Source: Choristocarpus tenellus KU-1152 (Eukaryota; Phaeophyceae). From it: a stretch of DNA of 36,613 nucleotides. Every line of letters begins with the position of its first letter. Positions within the stretch are counted from its first letter, which is position 1. A program made the position numbers and the translations under genes. The notes under the pieces were generated by a model that made no database searches, was not told the DNA's origin, and saw nothing but the letters and a program-made list of their open reading frames with translations. Shown piece by piece: positions 11,601 to 21,881 of the stretch. Where the stretch lies: NCBI GenBank assembly GCA_964200185.2, contig CAXNAD020000044.1:1-36613 (forward strand). Reading direction: 5' to 3'.

Positions 11601-14600
11601 AACTTCGAACTTTCATATCACCCATGACGGACACAGATATACTCATTTGGAGTATGAATAATGCTATAATACTACCACTAATAAAGATAGAGTTTACTCC
11701 AGAACACCAACTATTACATCCAAATCTAGCCAATGCACGATGACAGTCCTAACCAGATCAATATTCCACTGCATTACCCCAATCTCGACCCTGATCCTTT
11801 TCCTAAACTAGACTCCAAATAGCAACCTCTAAGGCCTTACTGTTTCCTCAGGTAAATGCTATCTTGGAGATCCTGTCAGATATGGAAGACCTCAAAGATC
11901 TGCCTACAGATACTCTTCTGGACATTGCTCAGGTCGTGGAGTACAGAGTAATGGATAAGCACATGAAGGCCTTCAGACAGGGAGGGGACACTGATGCCAT
12001 GGCAGTAATTCTTTCCGGAAGGTCAGAGCATGGTGACTCTTGCAGGGTGTTACCACTGCTCCTGATGAATTCTATGATATCACATAGAGTAAAAGCATTT
12101 AAGATGGAAGGAGTTTTGCCCTGTTGTCTGTTTGGAGCTTGGCTTCCCACGGGTTTCTTATGCCCTTTCTCGGTTTTCTGTGTGAACACAGTTACCTAGA
12201 ATTTATAGGGACTATGAAAAGTGTGTCTGGGGCAAGGATATGGGCCTCTTCTTAACAAACATGATAGCCAAAATCCACTAAAATAGCAACATTAGATTTA
12301 TTATCCCGAACAGATTCGACCTTACCCTCTTGAATGATTTGGGTCATGACCAATAAACAGATGAAAACAAATCGGGAAAAGGTAAGTAAAAGTTAGTTTA
12401 TAACAAATAATCAGTGCATTTCAACCTTACTTTTACCATGGCTCAATGAACTCCTAGTCTTGTGATGGATCTGTATTGTTTGAGTTGGAGAGAGTGAGGA
12501 ACCCCTACAGCGCTAGATTTTGCCCAGTGTACCAACAGCACCTCTGTCCTGTTTCTATCTGCAGGAAGAGTGGAAGTGCAAAATCAAGCAAGTAAAACTA
12601 GAGCAATGATAATACAGAAGAAACAAAATATCGAGAATAACAACAAATGCCATGTACAAATACTTTGAAGCGATGCTTGAAATTACAATGGGAGTATGGA
12701 GACCAAGTACAGTAGTGTGGTTGATGATGTAAGGGGGGCAGGTACGAAAAGAAAGTCTCCGCTGTTGGAATAGTCAGTATGTCGTACTAACCTGATAGGA
12801 TGCATATCAGAAATATGGAGAATAGATCCCGGTGATACCCCCTACCCCCTCTACATTTTTGTAAAGATAGTGTTAGCATTTTTGTCTGTCACCCCTCCCA
12901 AAAACTGTGTTACTTCGTTCAGTGTGCGAGATGGGGACCTCTTGCCACAGTAATGACTACCTACTCAGCTTCCCTCGTAAATTAAATTGTGGTAGCTAAG
13001 ACTATCTATAACGGTGTCCCTACATATTGTTGGTCGAACTCTGCAGTATGAATGCAAGGGTCGTATTCCTCCACCAATTGCCTCAACCCCCACCTCTGCT
13101 CATCCCCCCCCCCCTCTCCCTCTGCTTGTTGTTGTGTGTCCCTCAGAATTTCAGTGAATTTACGCCGTTCTGATGGAAGTGCTACTACCACGGATGAACT
13201 TGTTGAGGGAGAATCCTTTGGGCAGGCATACATGCTGGAAGGGTTGCGCCTCCAAACAATGGGAAAATCTGATCAAACGTCCCCTGGACAGGAAGATGTG
13301 GATGGTGAAATGACAGACAGTGAGAATCCCGATGTACAAACTATTATCACCAAAGGGATTGAGTCCGGACCAGGGGGTGAGAACGATGATAAATGCATCG
13401 GAGTCAAGGCGGTGGGAGGCAAGTCTTTCGTGACATACCAGGCATTGGAGGTAAGAGGTGTTGGGACTAGCTAATCCTGTTGGCTGATACATTCGAGTTG
13501 GGGTAGGGTTAGGGGGGGGTCGGGGTTGGTCTAGTTGAAATAAACTGTGTATTGAAGTGATGAAGCACATTCTATCCAGGCACATGTTTGCTCTGGAGGT
13601 ATTGGTATTACTTTGCCCTACCTTTACGCTTAGCACAACTCTCATGTGTATATATGAGTGAAAGTATCTTAGGGTTAGGGTACGAGTTTTGCCCTGTTTG
13701 TCCGTTTGGGGCTTGGCTTCCCGTGCTTTTTTTAATATCATTTTCCTACTTCAAAATGTTTCGGAGTAGGTAAAATGTATACATTATGAAAAGGTGTGCG
13801 TAGAGCAAGGAGATTGGTACTTTTTAATTAGCATGATAGTCAAAATTACATCAAAATCGCAACATTGGAATTTGGCCCCCAAATGGACGCGGCTCTACCC
13901 TCTAAGATACTTTGGTTCATATCTTCGAGTCTCTTGGATGCACAAGCAAATCATGGGAGTAACATTTCCTCCTTGATTATGCACCCTAGAAAACATACAA
14001 AAAAAGAATAAAACCATTGTTTTCTGAAGTGTTTGCTAATACCTATAGTACGATACCTTTGACACCATCATTGTTATATGAAAGTCTAGGACTATGTGTT
14101 AACCATATTGCACTACTCTCACCATTGCAGTGTCTGTCTCAAAATCTGCACCTGGCTTTGCCAGTGGACCAGGACTTCCTGAGTGAGATGAGTTCAAGAC
14201 TTTGTCCTGTCAGTCTTACATTATGGAAAACAGAAATTTCTCCCTCTCTGTATATATATAGTCGGTACTGATTCCACTGTGTACAATGAACCTTGAATAT
14301 ACTATTGTGTTCTCTTTCTGTATTAAGTTACACATCCTAGTATTTCACTGTTGCATATGTTCGTCTACCGACACTGCAGAGATACAAGTAAGAGGAGAAA
14401 ATCGAGCTGAGTCAAGGACACAACTCCCAGACTCGTATATCCAACTCAGACACGCCTTCACAATCCCCCTCCCCCAGCCCACGCAACTTTTGCTCATTCT
14501 TCGCAAGGACTTCGTTCGCCTCCCTACCTTGGTTGCAAGGTGCAAAGCGTCTCTCAAGGCGAGTGAGCTTAGGACTGAATGGTATTCAGCTCCAAATGGT

Positions 14601-17600
14601 TCCTGTAAGTCATGCTCACCCAATTTAACACCGTTCCTCAAGTATTTCGGATCTGATTATGGTCTATCGGACAAGCACTCTAGCTTGTTCATCCATCCAC
14701 TTCCCATCCGCACTCCTTTTCCTACCCTGGGGTTTGACTTGGCTGGCATCCTCATATGAAATTGGTATGTTTAACATAAGGAGGACACCTTCGTCTCTAT
14801 CCTGGGTTCCCCCTAACTGTAACCCTCTATCATATTTTGGGTGGGTTGCCTTGCTCTCCACACTCATTTCTAGGAATAGAGTCCCAAACCAGTGCAGGGG
14901 TCTGCGTTCAGAAAACGTAATTGTGAGAGAAGAGGTACTGACAAAAAGGTTTCTAGGGGTAGGTGTCAATCATTCGGATTGCTCCAAATAGGATGGGCCG
15001 ATTGCATTTCCTGCCCTGTGGGGCCTTGATTGAAGGGAGGCGACAATTTTTTTGGGGGGGATGTACAGTTCCTTTGGTCTCAATTCACTCTGTAAGGGAC
15101 TACTTGTAGGAGATGCGCCAGTAAAAGAAAGTAGTAATATCAGCTATCCATCCCTACCACCTTCAAGCAACTCATGGACATTATGTAAATTTCAACTACT
15201 TTATCAACCTAGCCGATGTGACTACCACAAAATAGCAACTGTGGCACACAAGGAGTACTGGCGTGATTCCTCTCTTCTACGTCAATGTCCGACTTGAGGT
15301 TATCGTGACTCTGATGTGGCGAATTAGAAGCCATCGGCCATGGATGGTGTTATTGCCCATTCCTTTCTCCACATGGACCTGTTTCGTTGTCTTTGTATAA
15401 TTGTTGACTCCCACCAATAAGGATACTACAAACCAAGGCCGAGCTCCTTCTAAGAACTTTGAACTCTAGCAAAACAACCCCAAATCGTGAGACAAGTCCT
15501 CTTTCTGCCCTTTGAGCCGAAATGTACTTGATTGCACCTACAATCAAAGCTAATCCGTCTGGTTAAGTTGTGGTCCAACCGGGTCCAAGGATTGATCTAT
15601 GAAATTGGTCTCGGTATGTTGCAACATAATTCCATATCAAGACACAAGATATTACTGGGGTGTTCCTTCCAGCCTTACATTGTACAACATGATAGAACCT
15701 AGCACACCAGACCAAGTTTAATACAACACTCCAAGCTCTAACCCCAAACGGAATACACAGCGAATCTTTGATACCATTCAAAGGTCCGGGCTCTTTTCCA
15801 AGTGGGAAATGGAGGATATGATGAGACTGGTCAGGATGTCTCGGATACAGACACACCCCTTCGAGGAAGTAATTGTCAAGCAGAGGGAGGTATGTGATTT
15901 CTGCTTGTTATTCCTCCTTCTCTTTCAGTTCACGAAGTCGTATCCCCCTCCATTCACCTGACCAAACTGATTTCAACCTCCCCTGATTGGAGGATGACTT
16001 GTCCTTTAATGTCATTTCCACTTCTAGTTGCATCTGCAGTTGCTACATTTGTAAATAGAAAAATTGAAGTCAGTTAGTCCAATCCCATAAAAGCAAACAC
16101 ACACCAATGATGAATTCCGTCGTATCTATTTTGTAGCAATACCTTGAACACACAATGCAGTTTCTGCAAGTTTCTATATATATTTCCCATCTCAGTCTTT
16201 AAAAAGCAAGAAGATAATCTAATTGTGATATTGAAAAAGGGCTCAACTCATCCGATAATAGGGATAGTAATATATACAACGATTTTCCTGAATCTCACGT
16301 GTTGGCCAAGCAGGAGCCAACCCATTTGCACATCCTGTTCTCGGGGATATGCACCGTCACCAAGTGTCCAGACAGAATCTCAGCTATTAACAGAAAGTTG
16401 CTCGAGCTGAAGGCTTCCCTGCATCGAATCAAGACTAAGTATGCCTACAACAGAGTGCTACGGGGGGTTCAGGTGCAGCCTACTCCTCACAATTGGGTGC
16501 ACTCGTAGCTGGCACTTGACATAAATGTTTGAGCTAGGTCAAAGGATAGCGCTAAGGCAATTAGGATTAATCTGAGGTATGATTTCTATGTCATATTGGA
16601 CATGTGGAGAAGTCCGATTTGTATCTCAACACAGGGTAGGTATACGGTCCACGAAAAAACCCTGGGAGGGCTATAGAGTCCAGGCTTACGTGTATTATTG
16701 TACAAATAATAGCCTTGCTCAAAGTGGGGAACACTGTGTTGGTTCGAGTACGTGACAGAGACTACGGGAAACTCTACCTCTAACATGGGAATGTGATATT
16801 GCTCATTAGGAGGTGGAATGCAGCTTTAGATAGAAATTGATTTCCGGAGGAAATTAGGTCTTGTTCTTACTTTTCCATGGTACCATATGTTGAAACAACA
16901 CTCCCTTCTGTGCACTGTTGTGCCCTACAAACACACGTTTAATGAGTTTTAGAGCACAGAATTAAATCAAATCGGGAAATGCAGAAGATTTGACACACAA
17001 ACCATGTCACATTTTTGGAAAGAATTGAAACGATTCAATCCAGTCTCAGAAGCATTGTGGGTGTACATGAGGAAGTCTGCCTTGGTGCTGAGCCTTTCAC
17101 ACACACCACCACCACGCAGACACCCCTTCAGGCTGCTGATGTGATTGCTTTCAAGAACGACCGAGTGGGCACGGGAGCAGGACATAGAACGAGAATCAAG
17201 AACCATGTACCTACAAAGATGGAGCTTGAAAGAACACAGGCTCTGGCTGATCAATTAAACAGCCAACATGTGACCATGGCAGAGGTATAGCAGTCCCAAT
17301 TCTGATATATACACCTTTAACCTCCTTCCAACACCCTTACTCCAATCCTTCATCAATATATAAAACTGTTCTTGGCAATAGTTGCTGCTGCCCACAAACC
17401 CTTGTTGTGAACTCCTTACCACAAGAATCTTCTTCGAGCCTTGAACCACATACACTCAAAGTACTATCATGGTGCACACATCAATCGGAGCAGGTCCGCA
17501 AAGAGGAACTGGAAAAGGAAGTTCGCCTGTGGGAGAGGACATTAGCGAACGCCAAGAAGAAGTGCAGTGAACAGCCCAACACATCCCAGGTGAAGTCTTC

Positions 17601-20600
17601 ATTGACAGAAAAATGTTTTCACACAATGGGACACAAATGTAGGGAACTCCAACGATTGACAGAGCGTCAAAGGCCTGTCTCTTGAAGATTGCTATACTAA
17701 TACCTCCCCTGGCAAATCAAAACCTCACCATCATGCGACACTTCAGTGCCCGGGAAAGGCCCCGATTACCTCTAAGCAAGGATCATTCAGTAGTTATTAT
17801 TCAAGCAACAACTAAGGAGAGTTGAGACACCCTGGAAACGTTATAGACTCCTGATCCCTAGATATCGTTCACATGCTCCAAAAAATGCAAACTCAGTACA
17901 ATTTCCTTCAAATGCTGAGTGTGTTTGCCATTACCATCCAGCCATAGTCCCTATCCTACTCACCTCCTTTGGTTCTCTTGTTCCTCTCATCTCTTTCTAT
18001 TGCCTCCTTGGTCGGCCACCTCCTACCCTCCCTCACGTTCCTTCCAACCTCTATTCCCTTCCTTCACGCTATTTTTCATCTCCTATGATAACTTCTAATG
18101 CCTGTCTCAGACACAGACCGTGGCAACACTTCACCCACCCAAAATCTTTGGGGAGAGTTGTGTGCTTGTCCCTGAAGGAGGGGAGTCACTGGGAACAGTT
18201 ATAGCTAACACCCTAGTAAAGACGGTAAGCCCTCTCAACAAAACGAGGGATGGGGATGAAATCCAAGTCTGCATAGTTGTACACTTGGATATTTCTTCTT
18301 GGTTTTTAACGCAAGGAATCACAGCCTTCGTGCTGCTACCGAGCAGGAACAACTGGACATTCCTGTAACAGACCTCCGAATGAGAAAATTGTGAGGGTAG
18401 GACGACTAGAAACCATAATTGCTGTCAACATTGATGCACGCCCACCCTCTCTACTATACCCAGGTTGTGGCTGTTTTGCATTTAATATAAGCTTTCAATC
18501 TCTTGCAATTCACCCAGGTTTCTGTGGATGAAGTGCTAAGCTTGACCAATGAGCGTTGATTTCTCCATTGCTTGCAAAAAAATTACAGAAATCAGAAAAT
18601 TTTCTACACCCATTTGTAGCATAAAGCCGGATTTTGCACACGTTAGTCATCCTCAAAATATCATCATAAATGTAACTTTAGATGCCTCTTGTTTCCTTTG
18701 GCTCAGAGTTAGAACGATCCATTTGATTGATATGGTTGATCATGGTCATGCACCCAGTCCATGCACTCCCTACTACAGAAATATTGTAATTCAGAGTAGG
18801 TGCTCACATGTAAGGAGTTTGACCCAAAGCAACTAAGAGGGTAGGGCCGCATCCGTTCAAGGTGATAAATCGAATATTGCAATTTCGATCGATTTTGGCT
18901 ATCACGTTTGTTAGCAAGTGTCAATATCCTTGCTGCGGACATACCTTTCATAGTCGTGTACAATTTTCCTACTCTGATATGTTTTGGAATAGGTAACTGT
19001 GTTCACACAGAAAACCTAAAAAGGGCACAAAAACCCATGAGAAGCCAGTCCCTAAACAGACAAACAGAGCAAAACTCTTACCTTCTTAAATCCTTTGGAT
19101 ATCTCTTCTCATTGGTTGTTAAACATGTTTTTATGGACTCTTGGTAAGAACCCTGTATGTAGTAGCCATGAATGACATCAAAAGGATACCACCATGCCAC
19201 ATAAAGAGCAGTAGTGCATCCCTAATTGCAATGCTGGCTCCATCTCTGTTATTGGCAGGTATCAATTAGCAAGTACGTCCTGCAGACCTTTCAAATTACT
19301 GACTCATTCTTAGAAGGAGTGAGGAATAAGGCGTGCCACTATCCTGAGGACATCACCCTAGCCAAGGTGATTGATATCTTTTCTCCAAGATTTGTTCTGT
19401 GTTTGGCAATGTGCTGAGCTATTGTTGAAGTGAGAAATTGAAGGGAAACGGCATGGCATTGGTTCATTTCCACATACCAAACTATCACTTGTTGTGATTA
19501 GAGCGAGTTGCCCAACGCACAGCAGGAAATGAAAATGGTACATGAAAGGGAGGGATCCCGATGAAGTCTAGTCATCACCTAAACGGAGAAAATCTTTGTA
19601 AATTAAAAGATCAAAATTGGGGTAGAAAGTATTTCAACCCTGGTCACAGCAGTGCTGTATCCTTACCTTGATATATTAAAAGACCTGTATCGCCTAGGTT
19701 TTCTACTTGTTGTCCTTGAGAAGCAATTCTTCAAGGGCAACAAGATATAATGAAACGCATGTTGCCTCACTTGTAGCCCTCTCTTCAGCATGTTGTACTA
19801 ATTTGCTGTTGATATTGCCAACGTCCTGACAAACTAATTCATTCTTCTGCTGAGCAAAACATATGCAGCTCCAGCATATAAACAAACATGCTTTGTTCCC
19901 ATGGTGATTTTTCTCAACAGTCCATTGAAACAGACTTGTGGTGGTCTGGAAAACGTCGAGAGCTGGTACTTGAGGTGAGTGCCTATCTACTCCTCACATA
20001 TTCTCTTAATGAGCCAAAGTATCTTAGAGGATAGAGCCGTGTCCATTTTGGGGCCAATATCCAATGTTGCGATTATGATGTAATTTTGGCTATAGTTTTT
20101 TTTAGAAAGTGTCAATATCCATGTTCTGGACACATCTTTCATAACATATTCACTTTACCTTCTCCTAAACATTTTGGAGTAGAAAAAATGTCATAAAAGA
20201 ACCCATAGGAAGCCAAGCCCCAAATGGACAAACAGGGCAAAATTCGTACCTTCTAAGATACGTTCACTCAATTTCACATCCTAGAGTAAACCTCGATCTG
20301 GGATACTTTGTACTTTTCCAATATGATGCCATGACAACGTTGTCCGCACCAGACATTACTACAACCTCTGAGAAGTTGAAAAAACAGTGAAGCACAGAGA
20401 ACAGCCTGGTATGGTGTGCCCTGAGAATATCAGGGCAACGTTATCCAAACTGAACAAAAATTAGCAAAGATCGAAGAGCAGGGATCTGACCATGTTGTTG
20501 GTCAATTGATAGTTGGATTGCATCTTCTTCTTCAAGTGAGCCAAGGATAGATACTAAAACATCAACATATGCTGCAAAGCAGACTACTCATATCATACAT

Positions 20601-21249
20601 TTTCCCACAGTACCTGAAGTGAGTTCGACCTATCATTTTAGACTTGAGTCAATCTCAATATTTTTTTCTTGAAGTATGGAGGTTCGGAAGAAGAATCTTA
20701 AGAGAAGATCGGTCTGGATATCAAACACAATTTCTTTGGCATCCTTTTCCATTCTCACTGCACCCAGCACGAACTAAGTGGAGGGTGGACATGTATGTCA
20801 TACCTAAGTGATCCGCAATAGCACCAAAATTATCTGGTGCTGTAATCTAACCTCATTCGAGCTATTACCACTTCCTCTCCATCTCTGAAATCTCCTAATT
20901 CTATACTGATAGTTGCGTCCTTGCGTGGTATCATTGATATGTAGTGGATACGATACGATAAGGACCATTGCTATTCCGTACAGTTGCTGTTGGGGAAAAA
21001 CATTATATCGCTCTTTGCAATGTCATGGTGCCGCCCTGTGGAATGACACAGAGCCAAAATCAAGTGCAGATGAGCAATTTTTTGAAGGAATCAAGGACAT
21101 TGATCAATCCCTTACCATCGACACCCCTGGAAGAGATTGAGGAAACTACAATTGAACAAGTACAAAAGTACCTTTATTCTGCAGCATGTCCATCAAAAGA
21201 ACGGGTGCAAGGATTGCATTTGACAGATAAATACACTCGAGTTGTCTAG
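1791..21249 (+). CDS. Giant receiver-like / TPR / double CNBD protein (multi-exon)
   Basis: Proposed single gene of about 20 exons and roughly 1,900 residues. Exons: 1791-2300, 2420-2656, 4127-4287, 4570-6211, 7122-7232, 7527-7702, 7906-7993, 8379-9179, about 9441-9590, 11852-12021, 12569-12591, 13155-13450, 14131-14182, 14380 to about 14,560, about 15,761-15889, 16314-16438, 17023-17284, 17494-17589, 18111-18224, 19259-19366, 19921-19974, and a last exon at 21070-21249 or 21793-21881. Nearly all junctions agree in phase, and most acceptors end in CAG. Order: degenerate receiver, disordered region, TPR repeats, disordered linker, CNBD 1, CNBD 2 with a charged helical insert. It is probably a cytosolic scaffold, since no signal peptide or membrane segment was seen. 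Weak points are the first ATG, the join into 9441, the join 14,560 to 15,761, and the last exon. It could instead be two genes divided at the disordered region. Confidence 0.6.
3272..3521 (+). mobile_element. Inverted-repeat element, copy 1 (subfamily A)
   Basis: Ends AAAGTATCTTAGAGGGTA and its exact complement TACCCTCTAAGATACTTT; 250 bases. The centre has near-palindromic arms CCTACTCCAAAATC and TTTCGGAGTAGG. It has no coding capacity and looks like a non-autonomous MITE-type element. It lies in the intron 2657-4126. Plus orientation is defined here as the form whose left end reads GAGTTTTGCCCTG. Confidence 0.85.
4127..6211 (+). CDS. Exons 3-4: long disordered basic region
   Basis: Exon 3 (4127-4287) follows CTGCAG and encodes DVMGEVESFNYPRFIMDAF; it ends in phase 2 at a GTGAGT donor. 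Exon 4 is phase-compatible if it starts at 4570 after TCAAG. It is then open for 547 codons rich in Ser, Lys, Arg, Gly and Asn, with no recognised domain. The frame would stop at 6244, but AAG|GTGAGC at 6211 is a strong donor. The last residues before it (GWEQQRAGNLRK) form the first helix of a TPR that continues in the next exon. If the donor is not used, the gene ends at 6244. Confidence 0.6.
6441..6681 (-). mobile_element. Inverted-repeat element, copy 2 (subfamily A)
   Basis: Reverse orientation. Ends are degraded (TATCTTATAGGGTA on the left, TACCCACTAAGATACTTT on the right), with central arms CCTACTACTAAAC and TTTTGGAGTAGG. It lies in the intron 6212-7121 that splits the first TPR. Confidence 0.8.
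7122..7993 (+). CDS. Exons 5-7: TPR repeats
   Basis: There are three exons: 7122-7232, 7527-7702 and 7906-7993. Exon 5 starts ALHHYKKAVQFDPEN. Joined to AGNLRK of the previous exon it fits the TPR consensus GxxxxAxxxYxxAxxxxPxN. Exon 6 (GFTAAIHICSC, then GPLLFNRSIASTALGDDEGA) and exon 7 (YRYNRALILRRLGDYRRAQ) add two further motifs. Phases match exactly: 7702 ends AT and 7906 begins G, making Met. TPRs are protein-interaction helical hairpins. An alternative reading starts a separate gene at the ATG at 7098, which lies in the same frame. Confidence 0.75.
8379..9590 (+). CDS. Exons 8-9: disordered linker
   Basis: Exon 8 (8379-9179, 267 codons) begins KQQMGQQKQGKQL and ends TLDDFK at a GTGTGC donor. 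It is rich in Ser, Gly, Lys and Glu and has no recognisable fold. Exon 9 ends at 9590 (KRTSVQ, phase 0). Its start is uncertain: 9441 is in phase with exon 8, while the better-looking acceptor at 9403 is not unless a small exon precedes it. The segment ties the TPRs to the first CNBD. Confidence 0.5.
9727..9923 (-). mobile_element. Inverted-repeat element, copy 3, truncated
   Basis: Reverse orientation with one end missing. The intact end is TACCCTCTTAAATGCTTT. The centre carries one palindrome arm (TTTCGGAGTAGG) plus the subfamily B segment GTGTTCACACAGAAAACC. It lies in the intron 9591-11851. Confidence 0.75.
10151..10394 (+). mobile_element. Inverted-repeat element, copy 4 (subfamily B)
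   Basis: Ends AAAGCATTTGAGAGGGTA and TACCTCCTTAAATGCTTT. The centre has CTGTGTGAACACAG instead of the palindrome arms. It lies in the same intron as copy 3, in opposite orientation. Confidence 0.8.
10480..11310. repeat. Degenerate GTCC-rich repeat tract in intron
   Basis: Variants of CAGTCCATGTCC, GGTCCCACAATT and CCGGCTGGA recur many times in 10500-10830, with a loose period near 80 bases. Related words in the opposite sense (AGTCCATGGCCA, GGCCGGTCAGTGG, GTGGACATG) occur at 11110-11290. No open frame of note was seen. Confidence 0.4.
11852..14604 (+). CDS. Exons 10-14: first CNBD-like domain
   Basis: Exon 10 (11852-12021) begins at GTAAATGC after TTCCTCAG. It encodes LPTDTLLDIAQVVEYRVMD and then FRQGGDTDAMAVILSG, the entry strands of a cyclic-nucleotide-binding domain. 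A 23-base exon (12569-12591) supplies VEVQNQ. Exon 12 (13155-13450) holds LVEGESFGQAYMLEGLRLQT, the phosphate-binding cassette, followed by an acidic insert and KSFVTYQALE. Exons 13 (14131-14182) and 14 (from 14380) finish with PTQLLLILRKDFVRL, the final strand. In the cassette the usual Gly-Glu is Gly-Gln while an Arg is kept. The 3' end of exon 14 is unresolved: candidate donors are at 14540, 14563 and 14605. Confidence 0.65.
12092..12340 (+). mobile_element. Inverted-repeat element, copy 5 (subfamily B)
   Basis: Ends AAAGCATTTAAGATGGAA and TACCCTCTTGAATGATTT, with the inner segment CTGTGTGAACACAG. It lies in the intron 12022-12568, between the exons completing the first CNBD entry strands. 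Confidence 0.8.
13661..13913 (+). mobile_element. Inverted-repeat element, copy 6 (subfamily A)
   Basis: Ends AAAGTATCTTAGGGTTAGGG (a small internal duplication relative to other copies) and TACCCTCTAAGATACTTT. Central arms are CCTACTTCAAAATG and TTTCGGAGTAGG. It lies in the intron 13451-14130. Confidence 0.85.
14605..15735. other. Long intron, nothing recognised
   Basis: This lies between the end of the first CNBD and the start of the second. Short open frames occur on both strands but none shows a domain or phase-compatible splice borders. A missing small exon here cannot be excluded. Confidence 0.35.
15761..19366 (+). CDS. Exons 15-20: second CNBD-like domain with long insert
   Basis: Exon 15 (about 15,761-15889) reads IFDTIQRSGLFSKWEME, then HPFEEVIVKQRE. 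Exon 16 (16314-16438) continues EPTHLHILFSGICTV: together they form the entry strands of a CNBD. A charged, probably helical insert follows in exons 16-18 (to 16438, 17023-17284, 17494-17589 with RKEELEKEVRLWERTLANAK). Exon 19 (18111-18224) has PPKIFGESCVLVPEGGES then TVIANTLVKT, the cassette and next strand. Exon 20 (19259-19366) has VSISKYVLQTF and ACHYPEDITLAK, typical of the C-terminal part. The cassette keeps Gly-Glu but lacks the Arg expected after it (SLGTVIA). Acceptor 17023 is chosen on phase. The exon 15 start could be 15736 or 15783 instead. Confidence 0.7.
18518..18556 (+). pseudogene. Possible duplicate or alternative CNBD exon
   Basis: After CACCCAG at 18517, a phase-0 frame reads VSVDEVLSLTNER and then stops. 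It resembles the start of the true exon at 19259 (VSISKYVLQTF). Exon 18224 joins to either one in phase. Used as an exon it would truncate the second CNBD. It may be a relic copy, a poison exon or chance. Confidence 0.25.
18826..19096 (-). mobile_element. Inverted-repeat element, copy 7 (A/B hybrid)
   Basis: Reverse orientation with ends AAAGCAACTAAGAGGGTA and TACCTTCTTAAATCCTTT. It has both the decayed palindrome arms and the GTGTTCACACAGAAAACC segment, which makes it longer (271 bases). It lies in the intron before exon 19259. Confidence 0.8.
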
Positions 21250-21881
21250 TAGGAGCACACAATGTGATCTCCATCATTCTGATATTTCGATATTATAACG
21301 ATATTCTGTTAGCCTTACAACCTTCTTAGAGCCAAACAGCATCTCCAATATTATCTTCGAGTACAAGTATCTTAGAGGGTACGAGTTTTGCCCTGTTTGT
21401 CCTTTAGGGGCTTGGCTTCCCACGGGTTTTTAGTGACATTTTACCTACTCCGAAATATTTCGGAGTAGGTAAAATGTATACATCATGAAAAGGTGTGTCC
21501 GGAACAAGGGTATTGACACTTCTTAACAAACACAATAGCAAAAAATTCATCAAAATCGCAACATCAGAATTTGACCCCCAAACGGACGCAGCTCTACCCT
21601 CTAAGATACGTTGACTCTTTACGCCTTTGCAAGGCCTTGTGTGGTTGCTATCGGGACTCTTGTGTTGCAATTGGATGTGTCATTCAGGTATGTATCCAAC
21701 CTTCTGTTCATGTATTTCGTTTATCTGATGATATGTATGCATGTGTAACATGAAATATGCTCATATTCCTTGCGTTTTATACCCAACGACAGGAGTTGAC
21801 TGGACCTCCTGCATGTGAACGAGCATCCAAGAACCAGAAGCTCATACGAAAAAGACCTCTTCGACCTCATACATCAGGATG
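19921..21881 (+). CDS. Exons 21-22: C-terminal tail
   Basis: Exon 21 (19921-19974) follows TTCTCAACAG and encodes SIETDLWWSGKRRELVLE, ending at GTGAGT in phase 0. Two last exons are possible. One is 21070-21249, after GTGCAG (MSNFLKESRTLINPL, ending KYTRVV and TAG). The other is 21793-21881, after GACAG (ELTGPPACERASKNQKLIRK, then a stop). Both are in phase, and they could be used together through CGG|GTGCAA near 21207. In the second case the element copy at 21364 is intronic as well. Confidence 0.5.
20016..20264 (-). mobile_element. Inverted-repeat element, copy 8 (subfamily A)
   Basis: Reverse orientation with ends AAAGTATCTTAGAGGATA and TACCTTCTAAGATACGTT. Central arms are CCTTCTCCTAAAC and TTTTGGAGTAGA. 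It lies in the intron after exon 19974. Confidence 0.8.
21364..21612 (+). mobile_element. Inverted-repeat element, copy 9 (subfamily A, perfect core)
   Basis: Ends CAAGTATCTTAGAGGGTA and TACCCTCTAAGATACGTT. The centre is a perfect 26-base palindrome with arms CCTACTCCGAAAT and ATTTCGGAGTAGG, so it is the best-kept core of the nine. It lies just after the candidate last exon 21070-21249, or in the final intron if the gene ends at 21881. Confidence 0.85.

Noticed and set aside
13661-13690. TTAGGGTTAGGG as an interstitial telomere
   Set aside because: Two units only, explained by a small duplication in the end of element copy 6. Similar short words elsewhere (7366, 13505, 29967) are isolated.
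3272-21612. The nine inverted-repeat copies as structured RNA genes
   Set aside because: Both orientations, subfamily decay, a truncated copy and intronic scatter fit a transposed element better than RNA genes.
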